Shown here: positions 11,001-22,324 of the stretch, piece by piece
Layout of the letters: every line of letters starts with the position of its first letter
How positions within the stretch are numbered: the stretch's first letter is position 1
Source: Coleophoma eucalyptorum
Lineage: Eukaryota > Ascomycota > Leotiomycetes > Helotiales > Dermateaceae
Reading direction: 5' to 3'
NCBI GenBank assembly: GCA_026120035.1
Contig: JALRME010000032.1
Span: 124,001-188,000 of the forward strand
DNA: 64,000 nucleotides
Notes under the pieces: generated by a model
What the model saw: only the letters and a program-made list of their open reading frames with translations
What the model was told of the DNA's origin: nothing
Databases searched by the model: none
Program-made: the position numbers and the translations under genes

Positions 11001-13535
11001 TACAAGGTAAGCCCACTGAAATACCCCTGATGCTTTTCCAACGATGTCTCTCTCTAGGTTCTGTATTGTGATTGGTATTATTTCGAGTTCCGTCTGCAAA
11101 TCCACACGCAGCTTGTCTTGAACATAGAGTGATATGGCGTGGCTATTGTGGTGTTCTACCCATATTTCTAGCCCTGGAATTGTAGCCACTATGGGGTAAT
11201 GCCGACAAGAGATGCAGACCTTAGCCGTGCCAGTAGACAGATTAAGACGGTCGTTCAAGTGGTGGAAATACGAAGCTAGATTTCTAGCACCCTCCTCCCC
11301 GGCCTCATCTAGTGCATCCACAAAGATGGTTATCTTCATCAAAGTGCCAGCCATGACGATAGCCTCAATGAACAGGTCCCGAAGCTCTTTTAGCTGCCAT
11401 TGCCATGCCGTCCCCGCTTTTCCAAAAATTAGCTTCTGTTGAAACTGATGGAGTACCATTTTCCGTATGAAAGGTACTTTGGTGTATATCTGACACAAAA
11501 GTGATCGCAGCATACCAATCATGGTCCTTTGAAATTGTACACCTCGCCTGTGAAAAAAGAAGTCGAGACTCAAGTCTTGCTTTGTCGTTCGGACTTTCTG
11601 TAGATGCCCATGGAGGAAAGCCATGAGCGTTGATTTTCCAGAACCTGGCTTTCCCTTGATCCAGAGCAGTCCATGGTTCTGAGCCCTCCATATTATAAGG
11701 TGTTTGTGTTCTAGAATCCAGTTGCACGTATCTGGATGGGCTTGATCTGCCTCTTGTCGCCGGTAACTCATTTCTGGATAAGCGAGGGACTGGATACAAG
11801 CTTGTAGAGCAGTTAGTGTTGCTGTAATTTGAGATGCTAGTGGGACCATTACCTTGGTCTTCAAGAGTCAACTTCGCAGTCAAATCGATGAAATCTACTC
11901 ATTGAGTCAGGACTATGTACAAATCGTTATTAATGACTTTGATTCTAGTTTTTAAACCCACCGGCTCGCCTAGTCTGTATTGCTCTATCAACAAACTGCT
12001 TGACCCTTCCACTCAAACTGCGATATCCTGGACTACTCCGCTGTGAAAACTTGATCATCGATCGATGATCACCTTCGAGTTCTAGAATATTGTAAGACGT
12101 GGCAGCAAGCCCAGTGTATGCCGCAGATGCCTGGTTCACGATCAGAGTGCCTCTGTAAGATACATTTGAATCTTTCTACATCAAGTTAACTTTTCTGTAC
12201 TGATTTTGGCTTTTACAGGGGGGATAACCTCTTTAGATATCCGTGGAGAAAGCTTTGTCTCGTAGTAGCAGAGAATATCAAGATCATGACGACTTTGTAA
12301 ACATTCAACAAACTCCTCGTTCAAGCGTTGAAGGAGCGGTCGTGTATCGTGATCTTTGTCAACGAGCAGATCACGAACTAGCTGTTCACTTTCTGAGCCC
12401 TCGACCATTCTGGCGAGTTCTTCGAAGGACATGCCAAGATTTGGGACGCCAAAGAATATCAGGCTTTGGCAACTTTGGAAGATTCGCTGCCACGGCTTAT
12501 GCCCTTGGCTTTTCGACGCTGTGACAAGTGCCTAAACACAGCCCTTTATTAGCCTGTATCTATGGAGGGCCCAAAATTTATCGTGGTATCAATACGTCTT
12601 TGATGACTATTCCTCCTAAACTATGTCCCATGAAAATAATCGGCCTCTTTTGACTCTGCCGTTCATGTTAGAATGATTTCTATTATGTGGTGCCAGGCTA
12701 ACCGACAGCTTCATCACTCCGCATAGTGCAGATTTCTTCTAGCATTGACTTGGCAAGACTATGGATTGACTTTTTACCATGGTGCTCTTTGCCTCCAATA
12801 TCGAGTGTTGTGTCGTATCCGTAAGTCATGATGCGAGCATTTTTGACATCTTTAGGGAGAAAATCAATCACCCAGAATTCGGAGCTTGTGCGTGATTTCC
12901 AGCTTTGTATAGCATGGCCTCCTAGTCCGTGAACGAAGATGATACTTCGAACACTGTTACTATCACCCTAACTAGCCAGAGCCTCAAGCATTGTCTACTC
13001 ACTCTGCAGCGATTCCATCCACGGTGTCAGCTGTGTCATCCGTGTATAATACCGTCAGTCCTTGGAAGTGATTATCAATCTCAATTTCATGACCAGGAGG
13101 ACCTTGCATCCTAGGTGGAAGGTCGATGGGACTGGTAGTAGTAGTAATAGTAACAATTGCCTGGGAATGTTCTAAATCTGCGGATGCAATAGATATTTTG
13201 AGACTGGGCAAATTGCACACCCCGCCAGTGGTCGGCGCTTGCGATAATTTAGTAGCGTTCTGTAATCCGGTGAATACAGGCAAGCCTTGGAGCCACGCTT
13301 CTATATCCTTTTTGCAGGCAAAGGCATTTGGTATGCTCGAAAGCCGAAAAGTGTTGAGCTTCGATGCGTTATGTTTAGAGCCAAGTGTGCTGCTCTGTGG
13401 AGAGAGCTTTGTGATTGATGTTTGAACAGGCTGCCGTTGTACTGCTACAAATTTCCAAAAGACCAGGGTTATCACAATGACAGAGAGTTGCGCTGCAGCC
13501 ACAGTCAAGATTGTTGTGGAGGAAAACTCGCGCAT
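8045..13535 (-). CDS. NLR-like STAND protein: alpha/beta hydrolase - NACHT - ankyrin - ZZ finger
   Basis: Minus-strand gene with eight exons: 13535-13003, 12953-12707, 12655-12596, 12531-12201, 12150-11962, 11894-11853, 11800-8229 and 8176-8045, giving 1701 aa. All junctions keep phase; the GTCGGT donor at 12706 is the weakest. In order: a hydrophobic N-terminal segment (~8-30); a SesB-like serine hydrolase with FVHGLGG (184-190), GHSLGG (Ser272), FFGVPNLGM (307-314) and a probable catalytic His419 (EGDH); then a CIQSLAYPEM linker; NACHT with Walker A GKPGSGKST (517-525) and Walker B FVDALDE (627-633). About 19 ankyrin repeats follow, 11 of them nearly identical (1132-1502). The last intron (8228-8177) joins CSCCYH to PTFRFRYECSQC, creating a ZZ-type zinc-finger-like end with CxxC pairs and two His. 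The architecture matches fungal NLR-like proteins, in which ligand sensing by the repeats triggers NACHT oligomerisation and activates the N-terminal effector. The hydrophobic N-terminus is unusual. The ligand is unknown. Confidence 0.88.
8697..9809 (-). repeat. Eleven near-identical ankyrin units (99 or 105 bp) in tandem
   Basis: Exactly 1113 bp code for 11 ankyrin units: seven of 33 residues and four of 35, with core DVNAQGGQYGNALQAAS....VKLLLDRQA. Neighbouring units can differ at only one or two bases in 99. Differences gather at a few positions: Q/E at 8, G/S at 10, and 18-23, where units are either FRGHTD/YNGHTD/YSGHTD-like or the longer ASYKENIE-like type. The ankyrin repeats on both sides are strongly diverged. 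This is the pattern expected of a repeat block kept similar by unequal crossing-over or gene conversion, with variation confined to surface positions. Confidence 0.92.
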
Positions 13536-15662
13536 TGCGAATGCCTTTTCATATGCGTGATATGAGAATCAAGTCGAGCCGACGAGGAAAAGCAGACAGT
13601 GATTATGAAAGGCGCTGAGGGACATGGCCAAGTCTATATAGCCTTACTGCACATCAGAGCAACCCATATCTTCAAGGCTGGACGCAATGGAGGTGCGGCA
13701 CTGCTTCTGATTGGAATTCATGCCTGTGGCTTATCAGGCTCAGCTCCACGTATTCACTAGATGCTTGTATACGGGAAGCATGGTACCAGTAGAGCGTAGT
13801 TGAATTGATATCTTTAGTATGAAAAGGTAGAGTTATACGTTAGAGTCATACGAGTTGTACCTTTGCAAAATGTAGACAATATATCCAAAATCACGGGATC
13901 TCTTGTAAAGGATATTATTATTACACTTTGCGATAGTCTCGTGCAGTTTCACGCAATGCCCCCTGCTGGCGGTTAAGGTGTAACCACTGCGCAAAAGGCA
14001 GAAAGCTCGGTCAAATTTGGGGGTATCTACATGTGAGCCTGGCTCTGGGCAGTTAGCGCTAGGCATTCCAGAAGTATATTCGTCAAGCTTTACGTGTGAT
14101 TCGCTTGTCCAAAACTTTTGCGGTGCTACAGAAATTGCAACAGAATGGTCTATATTTACGTTAGACCACTCTGCCGTATCATTTATTCTCCCGCCGTTAT
14201 CCTTTCGCAACTTCTTTTACTTTCGTGATTGGATACTCAACTACATAGCGCTCTAGGACTTCGGAATCTATACGCGGTTTCTTAGGAGCTAAAGGCCATT
14301 CTCAATACTTGGATCACTCACTATTTGAATCCTTCTGTGCTTCTGATAAGTCTCATGTGTGTGGCGTTAACAGGTTTCTGAGTCGCATTGCCCACCACAA
14401 GATTATTCTACTAAAAGTCTTTACACTTACTTCTCCATATTTCGCCCGAATTACTTTGCATTCTGTGTAAAAATATCACACGCATCTCTCCTCTGGCTGT
14501 GCGAATACAATTTCGGTGTTAAATCACTTCTTTTCTATCGCGATCAATCAAGAAGGGTTCGGCCAACCCTCAAAACTTGCTCCCCGTATTCCTAACTTCT
14601 TCCATGCTAATACTTTTTCGTCCATGAGGATGCTATGGCGAGAGAATAAATGATACGGCAAAGTGGTCTAACGTAAACGTGGAACTTGGACTATCAAGTC
14701 ACTTCTGAATATTTGAGAGCGATCGCCAGGGGTACAGCATGATGAAGTCCGAGAAAACGCTGAAACTTCATTGAGTGGTGGCCAAAGCCCTGCACAGCAA
14801 CCCATAAGATTGTGGCGCCTCTTATATGCCCATAGTATTCATGTTTGACCATACTGCAGAACATTGCTGTAAAATAACATACTTAGATAGTATTATTGGC
14901 CACAGCCTTGAACCAGAAATGCGCGTGCACCTCACTTGTGACCTGGCCATGAAATCATGGTCGCCTCGTACGATATCCACTATATCACATCAATAAAGGC
15001 TACTCAGATTTTTCTGATCGCGACACTATTGTGTATAAGGAGTACGGTGTAATTTAACCAGCCAGATCATTGTTCTTAAGCAGCCGTTCGCTTTATTTCT
15101 TTGCATTGAACTTCGGCGCACCTTGGTCTTTCCAAATCATTGCACTGATTGCCCAGTGGCAGCCTTGAGAGAAATCCTTCGGAGGTATTAATTCACGTTA
15201 ACATTTACCAGTTTGATACGCTAATTGTATCAGGCGTCAGCGATGCAGGTCTTGTCTTTGGTGTACCCCCCACCCTATTTTGATGCTAAGAACGTCTATG
15301 GTGCTGCCAACCACAACAGTATCAATTTAGGCCAACAGTACACTGATACGAATATCATCTGTACGACTTCTACATTCAAAAGCATCAGCTTAAAAAAGAT
15401 TTGAAACCATCTATGAAGCAGGCTTTTTCTCTTTGGTTCATCTAGCTTCAGTCTTGACTTCCATCCCACGCTCAAGGATATCAATCTCACGGTTGATACT
15501 AGATTTTAGTATCGTCAATTTAATGCTACGCGCGCATGATAGTTTGTTTGTTTACTTTCGAGGGCTCTTCTTGGTCTTATTTGATCTAGAACCAGTATCT
15601 AATACCCCATGAAAAAGGTGTCATCTGCTATGCCTGATATCAAGTTTATAGATTTAACAAGT
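13536..15662. other. Gene-poor spacer upstream of the NLR-like gene
   Basis: There is no convincing gene here. A 125-codon minus frame at 13833-14210 has no recognisable motif or intron signals and was not accepted. The part next to 13535 should hold the promoter of the NACHT-ankyrin gene. The rest is AT-rich, and no repeats were noticed. Confidence 0.5.
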
Positions 15663-16550
15663 CTAACGCTTCAGCATCTCTATTGCCATTTCATAGGTCT
15701 CATCTCTTCTTTTCTCTTCCTCCGGACTCATTTTAGCGCTCTTGTCCCAACCATGACTAACCCCTGGCACTCTTTTTTGGACCAAATATCTCTCTTTCCC
15801 GCCCTCTTTCTCAATCCTATGAGCAAGAGCCTCCGCTTCTGGCGCGAGAGTGTCACATGCACAGGTAATGATCAACATGTTGTCTGGGAACGCATTGACA
15901 TCTGCAAAAGCTGGTGAGATCAGTGGATTCTTAGGATCAGATCTGCCGAAGTAGCAATCGTTGAATATGACTGCGATTCCGGGTGGAATGAGAGTACCAG
16001 ATGGATCTGGGGCCTTCTTTGCATAAGCGTCCATTGCCAGGTCCGTGGGAGGATAGACCGCTATGATAGAACGAAAGGTCTTCTTAGGAAAAGTGGTGAG
16101 AGTGGAAACACCTAATGCGAGGTTTGCACCAGCACTAAATCCAGAGAGGGATACATGCGTGATGTCGTATAGCTGGGGTTGACTCAGGACGTATTTGACG
16201 ACATCCTCGGCATCATGCGGTGCTGCTGGGAAGGGATTTTCCGGAGCCAGCCGGTACTTTACATCAAGGACGGTGTATTGTGTTTTTTGGGTGATAAGAC
16301 GGCAAAAGTAATCGTCACTACCATGCCACGTTTGAACAAAGCCACTACCATGGAAGTTCACAACTACCGGTGATGGGGTATTTTCTTGGGTCTTGCTTGG
16401 ACGATAGACGTGGACTGTGATTGTGCGGCCAGCATCGCGAGACGGCACCTCTATGACATCGTTAAAATGTGGTGACTTGACTGGGCAGGGCCGAGCAAGT
16501 CGTGTAGTGCTGACGATAGCTTTGAGTCGTATGTAATTGAGAGAATCCAT
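15663..16550 (-). CDS. Alpha/beta-hydrolase fold-3 esterase/lipase
   Basis: Single-exon gene of 295 aa from the ATG at 16550. The frame is open for a further 33 codons upstream with another ATG at 16649; that extension is hydrophobic and could be a membrane anchor, but the internal start gives the usual length. It carries the hallmarks of the hormone-sensitive-lipase-like (HSL/bH) group: HGSGF at 67-71 for the oxyanion hole (usually HGGGF, so one Gly is Ser), YRLAPE at 99-104, GFSAG at 137-141 with nucleophile Ser139, a downstream CDTLAPEA acid and a GVSHGWD histidine. The expected reaction is hydrolysis of small carboxylic esters or lactones. The substrate is not predictable. It stands alone with no cluster partners. 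Confidence 0.85.
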   Translation of the reverse strand: MDSLNYIRLKAIVSTTRLARPCPVKSPHFNDVIEVPSRDAGRTITVHVYRPSKTQENTPSPVVVNFHGSGFVQTWHGSDDYFCRLITQKTQYTVLDVKYRLAPENPFPAAPHDAEDVVKYVLSQPQLYDITHVSLSGFSAGANLALGVSTLTTFPKKTFRSIIAVYPPTDLAMDAYAKKAPDPSGTLIPPGIAVIFNDCYFGRSDPKNPLISPAFADVNAFPDNMLIITCACDTLAPEAEALAHRIEKEGGKERYLVQKRVPGVSHGWDKSAKMSPEEEKRRDETYEMAIEMLKR

Positions 16551-18263
16551 GATGAAACTTGGAAAATGATTGATAGCAGTCCCAATTGTAATTTCAATGA
16601 TGAAGTCAGAGCATAATATGAGAATGAAAATGGTGAAACCGTTCGTCACCGAGATGACAAGTTGTCATACTGACTAGTGGGCGGAAGCTTAATCTCGAAG
16701 ACGTTATCGTATACCTTACCGACTTATCTTCGTCTCTAAAGAGCAAGTATTCTCAACCGTTATTGTATACTGGTCAATTCTCAACCAAGAATCTCTCTGT
16801 GCTGTCCCTTGCATTTAGTCTGTCGTCACCCTATCCCTCGGCTCGGCCAGCTCGCCCGAAGAAGCTAAATAGTGTGCGTCGGGTGATTGGTTCACAGCTC
16901 CTGAGTACCGCTATCCTTCGCTTTCAACTAGAACCGGCCTGATTTATACATCAATTCTCGCTGTCATCCCTTTGTAGATTCAGTTCAACCCTTGAATCTC
17001 GTCCTGTACCAGAAAACATCCGCAAGTTCAATATTTCGTTGTGCTCTTGATAAGGGCTATGGAGCACAGATACTTTCATGACGGATCTCGATGCTCCTGT
17101 CACTGAAAGTCCGAGAGGTTAGCATGGCCGCGATACTTTCTCCTCAGAGTATAATCCAGATGCTTAATTCCAGAGAGCGCGAAACGCTAATGCGAAACGT
17201 GGGTGAAAGCCGGGCTGTCTCAATTTGTGCACAATTAGAATGCTAGGATTCTGCTTGGTTTAGAACTTCACATGCGCTGTAGAGAACATACACAGTACAT
17301 ATTGGCTCGACCTGTGCCGAGATAATGCCCGCCAGGTTCGCATGGGTACTGCAAATTTGTAGTGCTCAGCCAGTCCAGTCTGAAGTCTGACAAGTATTTG
17401 TATAACAAGGGGAAATTTAAGTTCAGGCAGAGGATCATTCCGACCCGGAAGCTTAATCTCCTTGATATTCGGCTCAGGAGCCAAATTACAACTTTAATCC
17501 AACGCACAATCCTCACCTGAGATATCACATCGAGAAAAAGCAAACCCTTCAGCTTTATGGTATTACTAGGTGATAGCAGAGAAAGCCTACGAAGCTAACT
17601 TTCAGGCTGTCCGTATGCTTAGCTTGGATGTACATGCGAGAACAGAAGTTTAGCGAGCTCTGCAGTGGTTGTTGAGGTCTAAAGTAGTAGTAAAGGAATA
17701 ATGGATGCTGTTGGAATAGAAACAACTGAACATATTCGACTGACACCCTTTTCAATATCTTCAATTTCAAGGAATGGCTAGTCCATAGTTTTAATTAAAA
17801 GAGAAACCACATTCTTGTTAAGCGTACCTGTGTCCCAAGGTTTACTTTCTCTGGTGCCAAGGAAACGACCTGTCAGTGACACTTCCTAAAGTAATTTCAC
17901 GAGACGCAGACCACTTTCAAGCATTATATAACATAAAAGTCAAATCTTGAAAAACTATGCATGGTATCACGAAAGACTCGGGATTCTTTTTTTATCTATC
18001 CATCAATGGATGCGCCTAACCTATCACAGATACACCAGAAGTAAAGGCCAAATCAAGACCACGTCCGGCAAATGGGACATCAAGAAGAGAAAAAGCAATA
18101 CATAAAGTATCCAAGCTGCGCTGCAGGAACATATTCGATCGATCGGGCGATATCAAATCGTTTTTGAAGAAACGACAAAATGCTCAGCATAATAGGTTGT
18201 ATCGTGTCTCGTAAGCTGCCATCCAGAATTTCCTAAGAAGCTGCTAAGGATGCTTGGAGAAAT
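16551..18263. other. Spacer without recognised gene
   Basis: Only short overlapping minus frames of 71-91 codons occur around 17260-17770, with no motif, no supporting splice structure and no shared frame. The part next to 16550 should include the promoter of the esterase gene, and the part next to 18264 the 3' region of the AA9 gene. Nothing else seen. Confidence 0.5.
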
Positions 18264-19571
18264 TTATACGCATTGAGAGTAGTAGTCGTTCTGGACAGTG
18301 CAGCTGGTTCCAGTAGCACAAGTAACAGCGCCGGTGTGGCCAATTCCACCACTTTCAATAATGTTAACAATTTGTTTCTAAAATAGTAACAAGGAATGAG
18401 AAACTTACCACTTTCCCCACTTGGCAACTGTTGCGGCAACTGGAGCAGAGCTGGAGCTACCGCAGCTAGAAGACTTGGTTGATGTAGCGAGGGTGGTTGG
18501 TACGGCAGCAACTGCGGATGAAGAGGCTGGAGTCTGGACTGCTGCTGCTGAGGTGGTTGGCTCTGCTGCAGCAGATGAGGTGGCGACTGCTACAGCGGTG
18601 CTGGCGGCAGATGAGGTGGCAACTGCTGCAGCAGAGGAGGAAGCAACTGGAGCAGCGGATGAAGAAGCAACAGCTACGGCGGAGGATGAAGCGACTGGTG
18701 CAGCGGAGGATGAAGCAGTTGATGCGCTACCTCCAGTGGCTCCGTCCCAGACTGCTGGGCCGGGGATAGTGTAGCTGGTGGAACCTCCGTAGAGGTTGAA
18801 GACAACTCCTGGGTCGGTGTATGAGTAAGCACCAGGGATGGCAACACCAGTTGGAAGAGTCTAAATCAAAAAGAAATTAGTATTGATACACAATTTAGTG
18901 AAGAAAGGGTTCAAATCTTACAGTGCTTCCTCCAGAAGTGACTTCGACCTGGACACACTCCATGTAGAATTGAGCACCACGTGCTGAGTTGGCACTGTAA
19001 GCCGTATCGGCTTCGTGGAGGGCAATGATCTCGCTTCGTAGGAGATAGTTGCCAGGTGCGAGAGTGGATGGCAGTGTCACGGAGTGCTTGCCCTTATTGG
19101 TGATCAGATTGTCAACTGCCCATGTAGTTCCATCATAACCTTCCTCAGCAAGCTTGACCCAGACATCACCAGCTCCATTGCTCTCAGTTGGAGCGATGTA
19201 TACAATGACGGGGCCTTTGTGGGACTGCATTACCATTAGCTTTTATGTGGCAGTTGGTTATAGGGTCGTTGTCTTACTGAAGCAATAATGTCATCTGAAG
19301 CGGAGTTGCTATCATGGTGCCACTCGAAAGTAACCTTGTCACCAGCTGCAACGGAGACAGTCTTTGCAGTTGCTACGTTGTTGACGTTGCAAGTCATATC
19401 AGCTGAAGTGATATCCTTGACTGGGTTGTTGTTGGGTGGTGAGCGGATATAACCAGCATCGCTGTTTCCAACGCCTTGGTCAACATCATTGAGCCAAATG
19501 TTCCAGATGGTTGTGTGAGCAGTAGCTGCCGAGGCCATGGTAGCGGCGAGGAGTGCTGGAGTGAACTTCAT
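18264..19571 (-). CDS. AA9 lytic polysaccharide monooxygenase with C-terminal CBM1
   Basis: Exons 19571-19278, 19224-18922, 18860-18409 and 18351-18264, giving 378 aa. All three introns (53, 61, 57 nt) have GTAAG donors and keep phase. A signal peptide ([18 protein letters not shown]) is followed directly by His, the copper-binding N-terminal residue ([11 protein letters not shown]). The second histidine-brace residue is in [12 protein letters not shown], reconstituted across intron 1. [11 protein letters not shown] and [11 protein letters not shown] complete the AA9 pattern. A long Ala/Ser/Thr-rich linker leads to a fungal cellulose-binding module: [16 protein letters not shown], then GTSC and YYSQCV at the very end, with intron 3 splitting a cysteine codon of the module. 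The secreted enzyme cleaves cellulose chains oxidatively using copper and an electron donor. Expression is probably carbon-source dependent, but no regulatory site was verified. Confidence 0.93.
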
Positions 19572-21065
19572 TTTTGGAGGTTGTTGAATCGAATCGATCG
19601 ACGAAGTGAAATTGGATCTGTGTAAGTGATTTGCTTTCGTGTAGGCTTGGGGAAGACAGTAATGTGAATACAAAGAAGTGAAAAGTCAAGAAAGTGTTGG
19701 AGCAAAGTAATGAATGTAATTTCTCTATGAGAACGACGAAACAGGGAGCGACTTGCGTTGGGGAGAAAAGTCATCATTGCTGGCGGCACGATTGATACTT
19801 ATATCAGCTTTCCCATCATGAGAGTCACAGGTCTCCTTTTCTTGCCAAGTAGTTTAAATTCATCAAGAGCCATAATAGGAAGGCTACTCCGTGCTAGAAG
19901 TGACCTCAGCACCAAAAAACGGAGGACTATTTCATGGTATAGATTAAGGGCGGATCCAAGGCGTCACATCACAGCGTTGACCACCAGATAGCAAACTAGT
20001 CTCACGGTCAAGTTACTCAACACCATGAAACAGATCATGGCGGCTGGGAACAGCGGACCGACAGTTTGCTGGCGGCAGCAGATTGTGGTGATGGGCTTGG
20101 CTGGCGTGGTGTTTCGTTTGTCATGCGCCAATGCCACGAAGATCGTGTTCGGGCGCAGAGCCAAGAAGTCAAGCACTTTATCTCCAGCACGCTACACTCT
20201 TACCGAACTGGCTGATGGCGACACAGCGCCTGCGAAGATGCTCCGTATAGGGCCAAGAGAATCCCATGTCACATCTCTCTGCGTTTTTCATTCCATAGTT
20301 GTTTATATGGAAGACTTGGTATTATATGTTATGCCAGTGGGCCTATACTTCTTGCCATCAACGTTATCGCTGATGTCTTAGTACCCCAACATTTGCGAGC
20401 ACGGAGTAGACTCATGTACTTCTAAGAGGTATTCAATATTAGCAGCACGAGATTTTCTAAGGCAACATCTATCAGAGTCTAGCCAACCTTAACCCCACAA
20501 ATAAGGCACTGTCAACACGACCTATCAATAATTGTTGAAAAACCTGCACACATCATCGTCGCAGTTTTAAGCTTAAGAAAACAACACAGCGGCCTTAAAT
20601 TAAGGTTCATTTTAACTTCTAGATCAAGTAAATTCGCAAGCGGCTCACTACACCTGAAACATCTTCATGACCGAATCATTGCTGGTATGATTAAGATTAT
20701 ATGGAGTGTTATGGCCCGTTTGCTGCTTCTATTCCCTGCAGCGAACTGGTTCCAGACTCCAAGGATGCTCGGTTCGGGTAACCGATCTTGTCTCGTCAGG
20801 GGCCCGGAAGTTGGACGTGGGAAGGAGACGAGTGAGGGAGTTCGTATTGGGACAGCCTTAGAAGAATTGGGATAGGATACGAAAGAAAAGAAATGGAACG
20901 ATCTAGTTCTTGTCTTTTAGTTACAAGAAACCTTTCGGCCTCTATTGTTGATCTCTAAAGAACTCGTAGAATAAGCCTACTACGGGAGCCTACTACGGGA
21001 AGTATACCTTACAAACCCAGCTATTCGTTCTGTCTTGACCAAATTATGATAAAACAGCAGGCCTT
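19572..21065. other. Spacer between AA9 and PI-PLC-like genes
   Basis: The first few hundred bases beyond 19571 should be the AA9 promoter; a TATAAG-like element in minus orientation lies near 19800. Several plus and minus frames of 60-118 codons occur at 19750-20880 without recognisable features. A minus frame around 20150 contains LRPNTIFVALAHDKRNT, faintly like the N-terminal part of short-chain dehydrogenases, but this is too short to annotate. Confidence 0.45.
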
Positions 21066-22324
21066 TCAATCGAGATCCTCCAAAACCAACGAGACGCAAT
21101 TCGCTGGTGCAGTGACAGGATTGCATCTCGCCGTAGCTCCGTTCTCGAACCGCACGACATAATCGGTATCATACCTCGCTGCCATTCCCTCTGCCGGCCA
21201 ATCTGTCGAGATGAGCTGAGCACCACTCGAGAAAGCTGCATCTCGCATCTCCGTATCCTTGGCTAGGATCGTATCAAGTGGCACGTCCGATCGAGTTCGT
21301 ACCCAGTAGTTCTTTGCCACGGCGGCCTGGATATCTGCCTGGTTGTCGCCGGTGGGAGTGTTCATCTTGCGGAATGCACAATCAGGCTCTCCCGGATATG
21401 ATTGAGAAAAGATCACACGTCCTTCGAGGCTTGGCCGTCCTGTTATGTACGCCTGACGAACTGGACCAAGAGGCTGTGATCCATCATCCATAAAAAACAT
21501 CACTCTACCTCGAGCAGAATCAAGATCAGGCCAGCCATATTTGAGGACGGATTCTTCAAGGGTCATGTTTGGTTGGCGTATATCGTCCGGTGTAATTAGT
21601 TGGTCAGAGGAGAAAACTGATCTGAATTCTGCATCTAGGCTATCCAGCAACGCGGTATCGTTCCATGGAATGGCTGTTGCGCCTCCTAAAGCAATCATAT
21701 CCGCGCCTGGAGTCTTGAACTCGATCATAATCGGGACAGGTACATGATTCGGATTGGCGACCGACCAGTTCTTGACGACGTGCAAGCATTCTACGAGAGT
21801 ATAACACGTAACTCCCACATCGCCATCAGAGACGTGAATGATTTTAGATCCTGATTTATTCATGGCAGAATCAGGAGGCGGGTCTAAGTGAGCGAGTCTT
21901 CTAATCAATGGCGTTGCGTAATGGCCTCCTTTTGGATCAGCCCATATATCGAGCTCGAGGCCACGGACGGATTGGTATTGCAACTGATGATCAAGCGCTG
22001 CGTGAGAATAGTAGTAATCTTGTGGATTACTGAGTAGAAGTGCATGGTATGGTCGCTCGGTTAAGCTCACTTCTCGATGATAGCTATTATGCGTGCCTAT
22101 GACTTGGATTTGATTCATGCGTAGCGCATTGGTCCATGTCAGCTTTGATGTAGTGTTGACTTTGGTACTCGAGAAGGTGTTTATGGCTACGGTACGTCTT
22201 GGTAATACAAGAAAAAATACTGTAGTATAACTTTAGCTACGTGCCTTCAGATCAGACTGTACTTGAAGTAGAAGCATGTCTTACAGAAAGTTGAGAGGAG
22301 GAGGCAGAGCCCCGACCTCGTCAT
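21066..22324 (-). CDS. Secreted PI-PLC-like phosphodiesterase
   Basis: Exons 22324-22285 and 22219-21066, giving 397 aa. The 65-nt intron (GTAAGA donor, TACAG acceptor) joins MTRSGLCLLLSTF to LFFLVLPRRTVA, making a complete signal peptide; a start at the internal ATG (22118) would cut off conserved sequence. The domain has IQVIGTHNSYHRE with the catalytic-type His, ELDIWADPKGGHYATP, HVSDG and PIMIEFKTPG. This places it in the PLC-like phosphodiesterase superfamily (Ca-dependent, TIM-barrel, X-domain only), not in the intracellular X/Y eukaryotic PLC family. Likely substrates are extracellular phosphodiesters such as phosphoinositides or glycerophosphodiesters, but the substrate cannot be fixed from sequence. 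A single Cys pair near the C-terminus may form a disulfide. Confidence 0.86.

Noticed and set aside
13833..14210. 125-codon minus frame upstream of the NLR-like gene
   Set aside because: No motif, no splice partners and odd composition; too little support to call a gene.
20025..20381. 118-codon plus frame and an overlapping minus frame with LRPNTIFVAL
   Set aside because: The resemblance to a short-chain dehydrogenase start is only a few residues long and frames break immediately; not enough for a pseudogene call.
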